Made by a program: the position numbers and the translations under genes. From Flavobacteriaceae bacterium (GTDB taxonomy: Bacteria; Bacteroidota; Bacteroidia; Flavobacteriales; Flavobacteriaceae), in NCBI GenBank assembly GCA_947472705.1, contig CANJDA010000105.1:1-7559 (forward strand): a stretch of 7,559 bases of DNA. Direction: 5' to 3'. The notes under the pieces are model-generated. The model was not told the origin of the DNA, ran no database searches, and saw only the letters and a program-made list of their open reading frames with translations. This document shows positions 1 to 6,364 of this stretch, in pieces (the first letter of the stretch is position 1; each line of letters starts with the position of its first letter).

Positions 1-1227
1 TAATCCAGGATCGTATTTATTGTTTCTATTATCAGGAGGCACATTTCCATTGGTGTCAGCGGGTACATCTGTTGGTGAATAGACAAAGAAATTAGCGGGT
101 TGTGGATTAATGGCAACCAAATTAGGATCTGGAATTCCAGCATATTGAGACTCTCCTAAATCTTGAAGAGCAATTATATTTCTTAAATTATTATTAGTAG
201 TGCTTACCCGATTTTGTTTATTGGTAACCCAAACTTCAATTCTCGTAATTTGAACACGGCTATCAATGAAAGGATAATTCTTTAATGCTTGATCGTATTT
301 GTTTCGAAAGTATTGAGATAAGAAAAAGTGTCGGTCATTATCATAATCTAATGCGAATAATTCAAAGTCTTGAATGGTTCCACCACCTTGAGCGGTAACC
401 GATTTTGTTTTTGATTTTTGTTCAGAGAAAATTCCGGTAAAGGTTGTTTTTCCAAATTGTAATTGTGCTTTAACTCCAAACAAACTTTGAGCGCCACGAA
501 TCAAGGAATTGGTAAGAGGCATGCTAACATTTCCAACTTCTATTTTTTGAATAATGTCATCTTCTGTTGGAGCGTATTCTAATTTTATTAGATTCTGAAA
601 AGCAAAAGTAGATTGTGTATCGTAATTAGCATTTACACTCAATCGAGTCCCTACTTTTCCCATCAAACTCATACTGATTCTTTGATTGAAATCAAAAGTA
701 GTTTGTGCTCTGTTACGTGGAGAAAATGCTGGATTGTCTTGTTTTGTATAACGCACACCCAAGTCCATCTCAACAGAACCAGTTGGTTTTACATCAATGG
801 TATTTGAGCCAAACAATGTTTCAAAGAAACCAGAATTAATATAATACCTTGGCAACAAATCTTTTTTCTTAGCATCACTTCCGTCTTTCTTTCCATCAAT
901 CGCATCCGATTTTTGCTTAAAATAGTCACGCATTGATTCACGCAATACTAATTCTTCGTATTCTTTAGGTGTTAATATAATGGGGTAATTGATGTTGAAT
1001 CCTTCAAAAGTACTGGTATAAATGTAGCGATCAGTGGCAGGGTCGTAGGTATAAGCATCTAAAATACTTTTAGGATTTTTAATTTCCATTCTGCCTTTAA
1101 CATACCCTGTAGAGTCAGCTGCAGTACCTGCTACCTGAGAAAATGCTGTTGTACTAAGTAGTAACAGCATCATAAAAAGTACTCTTTTAAAATTTAAAAT
1201 GGGCTTTCTAAAGTATATTGTTTTCAA
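1..1227 (-). CDS. sprA: SprA, type IX secretion translocon / gliding protein (N-terminal part)
   Basis: This is the N-terminal 409 codons of SprA; the reading frame is open to the left edge, so the stop and most of the gene lie outside. SprA is the very large (about 2,400-residue family length) outer membrane barrel that forms the protein-conducting channel of the Bacteroidota type IX secretion system and is needed for gliding in Flavobacterium. Read from the TTG at 1227, residues 1-30 form a signal peptide: basic residues (K2, R7, K8, K14, R15), then a leucine-rich core (MMLLLLSTTAFS), with likely cleavage before Q31. Residues about 148-275 are recognisably SprA, with segments such as MGKVGTRLSVNANYD and PLTNSLIRGAQSLFGVKA. 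The start is a choice: an in-frame ATG at 1173 would leave only about 12 hydrophobic residues and no basic n-region, so TTG 1227 is preferred. The start lies 3 bp after the ruvA stop, so the two are probably co-transcribed. The identification is by recognition of family sequence; the start is less certain. Confidence 0.93.
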   Translation of the reverse strand, partial: MKTIYFRKPILNFKRVLFMMLLLLSTTAFSQVAGTAADSTGYVKGRMEIKNPKSILDAYTYDPATDRYIYTSTFEGFNINYPIILTPKEYEELVLRESMRDYFKQKSDAIDGKKDGSDAKKKDLLPRYYINSGFFETLFGSNTIDVKPTGSVEMDLGVRYTKQDNPAFSPRNRAQTTFDFNQRISMSLMGKVGTRLSVNANYDTQSTFAFQNLIKLEYAPTEDDIIQKIEVGNVSMPLTNSLIRGAQSLFGVKAQLQFGKTTFTGIFSEQKSKTKSVTAQGGGTIQDFELFALDYDNDRHFFLSQYFRNKYDQALKNYPFIDSRVQITRIEVWVTNKQNRVSTTNNNLRNIIALQDLGESQYAGIPDPNLVAINPQPANFFVYSPTDVPADTNGNVPPDNRNNKYDPGL

Positions 1228-1230
1228 GAA

Positions 1231-1812
1231 TTATAAATTTTTTAATGCTTGTTTAATTATTGTTTCAAGTGTTGCTTCAGGAGCATCTTTTATGATTTTA
1301 TCCACCACTTTTTCTGCATTTTTTCTAACATAACCCAAAACCTCCAAAGCAGATAACGATTCTTCTCTGTTAATATTGTGTTGGGAAACAGAAATTTCAT
1401 CTAATCCATAGATTTTTAACACTTTCTCTTTTAAATCTAAGATAACCCTTTGTGCTGTTTTGCTTCCAATTCCTTTAATACCTTGAATGGTAACAACATC
1501 TGCACTTGCAATTGCTTGAATAATTTGTTTTGGATCTAATGATGATAACATTGTCCGAGCAATACTAGCTCCAATCCCTGATACTGATAATAATAATTTA
1601 AATAATTCTCTTTCTGATTTTTCTACAAATCCAAAAAGAGAATGAGCATCTTCTTTTATTTGAAGATGGGTGTACAGCTTTATAAAATCAGTATTTGGAA
1701 GTAGTGAAAATGTATGCAAAGAAATATTTATATGATAACCAACGCCATTGCAATCAATCACGACTTCTGTTGGCGTTTTTTCAACTAATTTTCCTTGAAT
1801 GTGTGCAATCAT
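1231..1812 (-). CDS. ruvA: Holliday junction branch migration protein RuvA
   Basis: RuvA is the junction-binding subunit of the RuvABC resolvasome; its tetramers hold the four-way junction while RuvB hexamers drive branch migration in the cytoplasm. The 193-residue length fits the family (about 190-205). Domain I (residues 1-62) is the OB fold, starting MIAHIQGKLVEK, with GVGYHI at 23-28. The acidic pin is present in KEDAHSLFGF (E54, D55). Domain II holds two helix-hairpin-helix motifs, VSGIGASIA (77-85) and GIKGIGSKTAQR (111-122). After a linker at about 138-149, the RuvB-contacting domain III follows (150-193, with EVLGY at 157-161). The ATG at 1812 gives the canonical N-terminus. A strong Bacteroidota-type promoter lies just upstream, and sprA follows after 3 bp. 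No residue expected of the family appears to be missing. ruvB and ruvC are not in the window. Confidence 0.97.
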   Translation of the reverse strand: MIAHIQGKLVEKTPTEVVIDCNGVGYHINISLHTFSLLPNTDFIKLYTHLQIKEDAHSLFGFVEKSERELFKLLLSVSGIGASIARTMLSSLDPKQIIQAIASADVVTIQGIKGIGSKTAQRVILDLKEKVLKIYGLDEISVSQHNINREESLSALEVLGYVRKNAEKVVDKIIKDAPEATLETIIKQALKNL

Positions 1813-1830
1813 TTTATTGAAATCTCATTT

Positions 1831-1860
1831 CAAATATAGCAAAATTCTTTAATTGACAAA
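1831..1860 (-). promoter_or_regulatory. Predicted promoter of ruvA-sprA
   Basis: On the minus strand a -33 element TTTG (1860-1857) is separated by 18 bp from a perfect TAnnTTTG -7 element, TATATTTG (1838-1831). This matches the sigma-A promoter consensus described for Flavobacterium and Bacteroides. Transcription would start roughly 5-7 bp downstream, giving a leader of only about a dozen bases before the ruvA ATG at 1812. It lies in the 85-bp gap after the maeB stop, where I see no convincing terminator hairpin, so some read-through from maeB is possible. Confidence 0.68.
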
Positions 1861-1897
1861 ATCTCTGTACTATATCTCTACATTATTAGAAAAACTA

Positions 1898-4186
1898 TTA
1901 TGTTGTCGTTTTTTTTCTTTTTTCTTTTTCCTGAGCGTCAACCACCGAAACCGCTACCATGTTCACCATTTCTTCTACACTAGCTCCTAACTGAAAAACA
2001 TGAACGGCTTTTTCCATGCCTAACATAATTGGTCCAACAGAATCCACTTTATATAATTCTTTTAAAAGTTTGTATGTAATATTGGCTGCTTCTAGGTTAG
2101 GAAATATCAAAGTGTTTACTTTCTTCCCAGCTAATTTTGAAAAAGGAAATTTGGCCTTTAGCATATCAGGATTTAAAGCAAAATCAGTTTGAATTTCACC
2201 GTCAACTATTAAATCAGGATAATGCTCATGCAAGTAGGCTACTGCTTCTCTAACTTTTGAAGCACTTTCATAAGTGGAAGAACCAAAATTTGAAAACGAA
2301 ACCATTGCAATTACAGGTTCCATACCAAACATCCTCACTGTTTTGGCTGTCATTAGAGCAATTTTTGCCAAATCATCAGCAGTCGGATTTGGATTTATCG
2401 CAGTATCCGACAAGAACATTGGTCCACGATTGGTCATCATCATATTTGTAGTAGCAATTAAAGTAATGCCTGAGGCTTTTCCAATTAATTGCATCAAAGG
2501 CTTAACAGTGGTTGGATAACTTCTAGAATAGCCTGAAACCATTGCATCTGCATCGCCTTGATTGACCATCATTGCGGCAAAATAATTACGTTCTCGCATC
2601 CATCTTTGAGCATCTAAAAGAGAGATTCCTCTTCTTTGTCTTGCTTTCCAATACAATTCGCCATATTTAATTCTACGCTTATCTTCTTCCTTTGCTTTTG
2701 GGTCAATAATAGGAACTTCAGCATCAAAACCTAACTCTTCTTTTAGTTCTAATATTAATTCTTTATTCCCTAATAATATCGGATGAGCAATGCCTTCTTC
2801 GTAAGCAATTTGAGCAGCTTTCAAAACATCAAGGTGATCAGCTTCAGCAAAAACTACTCGCTTCGGATCAGTTTTAGCACGGTTGGACAATAACCTAACC
2901 ATTTTATTGTCAGAACCTAATCGTTCTAATAGTTCTTCTTCATATTTCTCCCAATCGGTAATAGGATTTAATGCCACTCCCGAATTCATAGCCGCTTTTG
3001 CTACTGCTGGAGCTACTACTGCAATCAAACGAGGATCAAATGGTTTTGGAATGATATAGTCTCTTCCAAAGTTCAAACGAGTTTCACCATAGGCAATATT
3101 TACTTGTTCGGGTACAGGTTCTTTAGCCAATTCTGCTAAAGCATGTACCGCTGCCATTTTCATTTCTTCATTAATCTTGGTGGCTCTTACATCAAGAGCT
3201 CCTCTGAAAATATATGGGAATCCCAAAACATTATTAACTTGGTTAGGATGATCGGAACGGCCAGTTGCCATGATAATGTCTTTACGAGTTGCAATTGCTA
3301 AATTGTAATCAATTTCAGGAATAGGATTGGCCATTGCAAAAACAATAGGGTTTTTGGCCATGCCTAATAGCATTTCTGCTGACATTATATTTGCAGCTGA
3401 AAGGCCTAGAAAAACATCAGCATTAACCAAAGCTTCTTGGAGGGTAATATTAGGTTTACCATGGTTGTATTTTATTTGAAGATCTGATAAATCATTACGA
3501 TCTGATGAAAGGACTCCAGTTCTATCAAACATGGTAATGTTTTCTGGTTTTACTCCCAAAAGGATGTATAAATTGGCACAAGCCAAGGCCGCTGAACCAG
3601 CACCTGAAACTACTACTTTCACTTCAGTAGTTTTTTTCTTTGCCAATTCTAAAGCATTTAGTAAAGCTGCTGAAGAAATTATTGCAGTACCGTGTTGATC
3701 ATCATGCATTACAGGAATGTTCAATTCTTCTACCAAACGTCTTTCTATTTCGAAAGACTCTGGAGCTTTAATGTCTTCTAAATTAATGCCTCCAAAAGTG
3801 GGAGCAATATTTTTTACAGTAGCAATAAATTCTTCGATGTCTTTAGTTCCAATTTCTATGTCGAACACATCAATGTCGGCAAAGATTTTAAAGAGTAATG
3901 CCTTGCCTTCCATTACTGGTTTAGAGGCCTCTGGACCAATATCGCCCAAACCTAAAACAGCGGTACCATTAGTGATTACTGCAACCAGATTTCCTTTGGC
4001 AGTATATTTATATACGTTATTAATATCTTTAGCAATCTCCAAACAAGGTTCGGCAACACCTGGTGAATAAGCCAATGACAAGTCTCTTTGTGTAGCGTAT
4101 TTTTTAGTTGGTACAACTTGAATTTTACCTGGTGTTGGTTTGGCGTGGTATAATAAAGCTTCTCTTCTTTTACTGTATTTATTCAT
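1898..4186 (-). CDS. maeB: NADP-dependent malic enzyme with C-terminal phosphotransacetylase-like domain
   Basis: MaeB oxidatively decarboxylates malate to pyruvate and CO2, producing NADPH. It links the TCA cycle to pyruvate and lipogenesis. From the ATG at 4186 the product has 762 residues, the usual size for the long hybrid class. The malic N-terminal domain (about 15-150) carries AYSPGVAEPC (Y40 catalytic), GKALLFK (K95) and the metal-binding pair E137/D138 in GGINLEDIKAP. The motif HDDQHGTAI (161-169) adds D162/D163. The Rossmann domain has GAGSAA (195-200), FAMANPIPE (283-291) and the RSDHPNQVNNVLGFPYIFRG block (310-329). Residues about 430-755 form the phosphotransacetylase-like domain, which in E. 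coli MaeB is regulatory (acetyl-CoA-sensitive) rather than catalytic. An in-frame TTG at 4228 would add 14 residues, but the predicted -7 promoter box lies between it and the ATG, and MNKYSKRREALLYH is the familiar family start. The C-terminus is a lysine-rich tail encoded by A-tracts. Cofactor preference cannot be read with certainty. Confidence 0.95.
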   Translation of the reverse strand: MNKYSKRREALLYHAKPTPGKIQVVPTKKYATQRDLSLAYSPGVAEPCLEIAKDINNVYKYTAKGNLVAVITNGTAVLGLGDIGPEASKPVMEGKALLFKIFADIDVFDIEIGTKDIEEFIATVKNIAPTFGGINLEDIKAPESFEIERRLVEELNIPVMHDDQHGTAIISSAALLNALELAKKKTTEVKVVVSGAGSAALACANLYILLGVKPENITMFDRTGVLSSDRNDLSDLQIKYNHGKPNITLQEALVNADVFLGLSAANIMSAEMLLGMAKNPIVFAMANPIPEIDYNLAIATRKDIIMATGRSDHPNQVNNVLGFPYIFRGALDVRATKINEEMKMAAVHALAELAKEPVPEQVNIAYGETRLNFGRDYIIPKPFDPRLIAVVAPAVAKAAMNSGVALNPITDWEKYEEELLERLGSDNKMVRLLSNRAKTDPKRVVFAEADHLDVLKAAQIAYEEGIAHPILLGNKELILELKEELGFDAEVPIIDPKAKEEDKRRIKYGELYWKARQRRGISLLDAQRWMRERNYFAAMMVNQGDADAMVSGYSRSYPTTVKPLMQLIGKASGITLIATTNMMMTNRGPMFLSDTAINPNPTADDLAKIALMTAKTVRMFGMEPVIAMVSFSNFGSSTYESASKVREAVAYLHEHYPDLIVDGEIQTDFALNPDMLKAKFPFSKLAGKKVNTLIFPNLEAANITYKLLKELYKVDSVGPIMLGMEKAVHVFQLGASVEEMVNMVAVSVVDAQEKEKRKKTTT

Positions 4187-4206
4187 TGTCTTTTTGTTGA
4201 GAGCTA

Positions 4207-4214
4207 CAAAGGTA
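4207..4214 (-). promoter_or_regulatory. Predicted -7 promoter element of maeB
   Basis: The minus strand reads TACCTTTG, a perfect TAnnTTTG -7 element. It ends 20 bp upstream of the ATG at 4186. A matching -33 TTG at the usual 17-23 bp spacing is not visible; the nearest TTTG (4229-4226) is only 11 bp away, so the call rests on the -7 box and its position. It falls after the accD terminator, as expected for an independent maeB transcript, and argues against translation starting at the TTG at 4228. Confidence 0.5.
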
Positions 4215-4284
4215 AAAGTCTTAGTCAAAAAAGGAAACTTTTAGGGATTTCTTTTTGAATAATGTGCAACTCATTTCAGTATAC

Positions 4285-4313
4285 AAAAAAACACAAAGCG
4301 AAAACCTTGTGTT
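4285..4313 (-). terminator. Intrinsic terminator downstream of accD
   Basis: The minus strand has a left arm AACACAAGG (4313-4305), loop TTTTCG (4304-4299) and right arm CTTTGTGTT (4298-4290). This gives 9 bp with one G-U pair, followed by a run of T through 4285. The hairpin starts about 28 bp after the accD stop, where a Rho-independent terminator for the fbaA-accD unit would be expected, and it separates that unit from maeB. On the opposite strand the stem would have an A-C mismatch but is still preceded by A's, so it reads best as a minus-strand terminator. Confidence 0.8.
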
Positions 4314-4340
4314 CTTTATATTAATGAAGTCGATAAAAAC

Positions 4341-5195
4341 TTATCTCACATCCTGATTTAATATTAAATCAATGTACAAGTTGATTTTGTCTTTTAGCTC
4401 TTTACGTGGAGTAATAAAATCAAGGAAACCATGATCTAAAACGAACTCAGCCGTTTGAAAACCTTCTGGTAAATCTTTACCCGTAGTATCACGAACTACT
4501 CTAGGACCAGCAAAACCAATCAACGCTCCTGGTTCAGAAATATTGATGTCTCCTAGCATGGCATAGGAAGCTGTAGTTCCACCTGTAGTTGGATCAGTAC
4601 ATAGAGATATGTATGGAATTTTTGCTTCAGCTAATTGCGCCAATTTTGCTGAAGTTTTAGCTAACTGCATCAAGGAATAAGCAGCTTCCATCATACGAGC
4701 TCCACCTGATTTTGATATCATTACAAAAGGAATTCTATTTTTGATTGAATGGTCAATACCACGAGCAATTTTTTCACCCACTACGGCACCCATTGATCCA
4801 CCAATAAAAGCAAAGTCCATACAACAAACTACCAAGTCATTTCCTTTTGATTTTCCAACAGCAGTTCTAACAGCATCTTTCAATCCGGTTTTATCGATAG
4901 CTTCTTTTAAACGATCAGAATATTTTTTTGAGTCTACAAAACCTAATGTGTCTTTGGAAGTCATGTTGGCATCTAATTCTTTGAATTCATTGTTGTCAAA
5001 CAAGATTTCGAAATATTCTTTACTGCCAATTCTAACATGAAAATCATCTTCGGGACTTACCCATAAATTTCGAGCTAGTTCATCTTGATCAATTATTTTT
5101 CCGGTAGGTGATTTATACCAAAGACCTTTTGGAACGTCTTTTTTATCTTCTGTTGCGGTGGTAATTCCTTTTTCTGTTCTTTTAAACCAAGCCAT
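4341..5195 (-). CDS. accD: Acetyl-CoA carboxylase carboxyltransferase subunit beta (zinc-ribbon cysteines lost)
   Basis: AccD pairs with AccA to form the carboxyltransferase that moves CO2 from biotinyl-AccB to acetyl-CoA, making malonyl-CoA for fatty-acid synthesis in the cytoplasm. The 284 residues carry the crotonase-like carboxyltransferase core: FAFIGGSMGAVVG (128-140) and SKSGGARMMEA (161-171) supply oxyanion-hole glycines, followed by TDPTTGGTTASYAMLGD (200-216) and EPGALIGFAGPRVV (221-234). The N-terminus aligns with the family's four-cysteine zinc ribbon, but all four positions are changed: YKSPTG has S29 and G32, and WVSPED has S47 and D50, where E. coli has two CxxC pairs. The surrounding fold sequence (GLWYK, ELARNL, FHVRI) is kept. 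The gene starts at the ATG at 5195, 51 bp after fbaA, and is closed by a terminator at 4313-4285. accA is not in the window. Identification is very secure; the metal-free ribbon is a direct observation. Confidence 0.97.
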   Translation of the reverse strand: MAWFKRTEKGITTATEDKKDVPKGLWYKSPTGKIIDQDELARNLWVSPEDDFHVRIGSKEYFEILFDNNEFKELDANMTSKDTLGFVDSKKYSDRLKEAIDKTGLKDAVRTAVGKSKGNDLVVCCMDFAFIGGSMGAVVGEKIARGIDHSIKNRIPFVMISKSGGARMMEAAYSLMQLAKTSAKLAQLAEAKIPYISLCTDPTTGGTTASYAMLGDINISEPGALIGFAGPRVVRDTTGKDLPEGFQTAEFVLDHGFLDFITPRKELKDKINLYIDLILNQDVR

Positions 5196-5212
5196 AATTA
5201 ATTGTGAATTAT

Positions 5213-5236
5213 GAATTAGGAGTTAGCTCTTAATTC
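5213..5236. repeat. Small palindrome in the fbaA-accD spacer
   Basis: On the plus strand GAATTAGGAG (5213-5222) and CTCTTAATTC (5227-5236) flank a 4-base loop TTAG, giving 10 pairs including one G-U in a plus-strand RNA. In the sense (minus) RNA the same position is an A-C mismatch. Toward accD the spacer continues with AATTC-rich direct repeats (about 5198-5217, units AATTCATAATTCACAATT on the minus strand). No T-run follows, so it is not a standard terminator. It could be a degenerate intergenic repeat, an mRNA processing or attenuation hairpin, or chance in AT-rich sequence. Confidence 0.4.
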
Positions 5237-5246
5237 GAAATTTAAT

Positions 5247-6314
5247 TTATAATGTGTTAATGTTATTCAAGTCGGCAAATGCCTGTTCAAGTCTTTTATT
5301 GAAAGTTAATTCACCTTCACGAACCCATTTTCTTGGGTCATAATGTTTTTTGTTAGGAGAATCAGCACCGTCTGGGCTTCCGATTTGAGTTCTTAAGTAA
5401 TCAATTTTTGAAGTCATATAATCACGAATTCCTTCGGTGAAAGCAAATTGTAAATCGGTATCAATATTCATTTTGATAACACCATAAGAAATAGCTTCTC
5501 TAATTTCTTCTAGAGTAGAACCCGAACCTCCGTGGAAAACAAAATCTACAGGATTGTGTCCTGTATTGAATTTATTTTGAACATAATCTTGAGAGTTTTT
5601 CAAGATTTTAGGAGTCAGTTTTACGTTTCCAGGTTTGTAAACACCATGTACGTTTCCGAAAGCGGCTGCAATAGTAAATTTAGGAGAAATTTTCATTAAC
5701 TCTTCATAAGCATAGGCTACTTCATCAGGTTGGGTATACAATTTTGAACTGTCTACATCGGAGTTGTCAACGCCGTCTTCTTCACCACCAGTGATTCCTA
5801 ATTCGATTTCTAAAGTCATGCCCATTTTACTCATACGAGTCAAATATTTTTGACAAATTTCTATGTTTTCATGCAAAGGTTCTTCTGATAAATCAATCAT
5901 GTGTGAAGAGTACAAAGGCTTCCCAGTTTCGGCAAAATGTTTCTCTGAAGCGTCTAATAAACCATCTAACCATGGTAATAAATTTTTGGCACAATGATCC
6001 GTATGAAGTATAACAGTAGCTCCGTAGGCTTCTGCCAAGGTGTGTATGTGTTTGGCTCCTGCTATGCCACCAAGGATAGCGGATTTTTGACCATCGTTTG
6101 ACAATCCTTTTCCAGCATTATAGGCTGCACCACCATTTGAAAATTGAATAATTACAGGAGCATTTAATTTAGCAGCAGTTTCCAAAACTCCATTGATAGT
6201 GCTGGAACCAATTACATTTACAGCAGGAAGTGCGAAACCTTTTTCTTTAGCATAATTAAATATTGCTTGAACATCATCTCCTGTTGCTACTCCTGGTTTT
6301 ATATTGTGAGCCAT
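5247..6314 (-). CDS. fbaA: Class II fructose-bisphosphate aldolase
   Basis: This enzyme reversibly cleaves fructose 1,6-bisphosphate into dihydroxyacetone phosphate and glyceraldehyde 3-phosphate in glycolysis and gluconeogenesis. It is a zinc-dependent TIM barrel of the class IIA type; the 355 residues track the E. coli enzyme (about 359) closely along their length. By alignment to E. coli numbering (offset 3), the catalytic D106 and zinc ligand H107 sit in LHTDHCAKNLLPW, and the zinc ligands H223 (NVHGVYKPGN) and H261 (FHGGSGST) are present. So are E171 and E178/E179 in EIELGITGGEEDGVDNS and N283 in KMNIDTD. The C-terminal PNKKHYDPRKWVREGE block is also typical. The ATG at 6314 gives the standard start with no Shine-Dalgarno sequence, and a -7 box lies 29 bp upstream. 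accD follows after 51 bp, and the pair probably forms one transcript ending at the terminator at 4313-4285. All expected active-site residues are present. Confidence 0.98.
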   Translation of the reverse strand: MAHNIKPGVATGDDVQAIFNYAKEKGFALPAVNVIGSSTINGVLETAAKLNAPVIIQFSNGGAAYNAGKGLSNDGQKSAILGGIAGAKHIHTLAEAYGATVILHTDHCAKNLLPWLDGLLDASEKHFAETGKPLYSSHMIDLSEEPLHENIEICQKYLTRMSKMGMTLEIELGITGGEEDGVDNSDVDSSKLYTQPDEVAYAYEELMKISPKFTIAAAFGNVHGVYKPGNVKLTPKILKNSQDYVQNKFNTGHNPVDFVFHGGSGSTLEEIREAISYGVIKMNIDTDLQFAFTEGIRDYMTSKIDYLRTQIGSPDGADSPNKKHYDPRKWVREGELTFNKRLEQAFADLNNINTL

Positions 6315-6343
6315 TGTTATGGGTTGATTTAAAGTTAAGGGTA

Positions 6344-6351
6344 CAAAAATA
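6344..6351 (-). promoter_or_regulatory. Predicted -7 promoter element of fbaA
   Basis: The minus strand reads TATTTTTG, a perfect TAnnTTTG element in the 50-bp gap between the upstream barrel gene and fbaA. A start site about 5-7 bp downstream would give a leader of roughly 24 bases before the ATG at 6314. The -33 region would overlap the stop codon of the upstream gene (6367-6365), and no clear TTG is present at the right spacing. AT-rich sequence can produce such boxes by chance, hence moderate confidence. Confidence 0.48.
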
Positions 6352-6364
6352 ATAATTTCTAATG

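Noticed and set aside
613..807. Plus-strand ORF of 64 codons starting at 613
   Set aside because: It lies antisense inside sprA, whose frame is continuous and clearly recognisable; the product is low-complexity with no family resemblance.
1839..1897. Possible terminator for maeB in the maeB-ruvA gap
   Set aside because: I could not find a stem with a following T-run; the AT-rich sequence offers only short, weak pairings.
2257..2519. Two overlapping plus-strand ORFs inside maeB
   Set aside because: They are antisense shadows of the strongly conserved phosphotransacetylase-like domain, with no promoter or leader of their own.
3717..4070. Plus-strand 117-codon ORF opposite the malic domain
   Set aside because: It is a mirror of a conserved coding stretch; its sequence looks like reverse-complement translation and not a real protein.
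4741..5040. Plus-strand 99-codon ORF opposite accD
   Set aside because: It is fully antisense to the AccD core and has no supporting signals.
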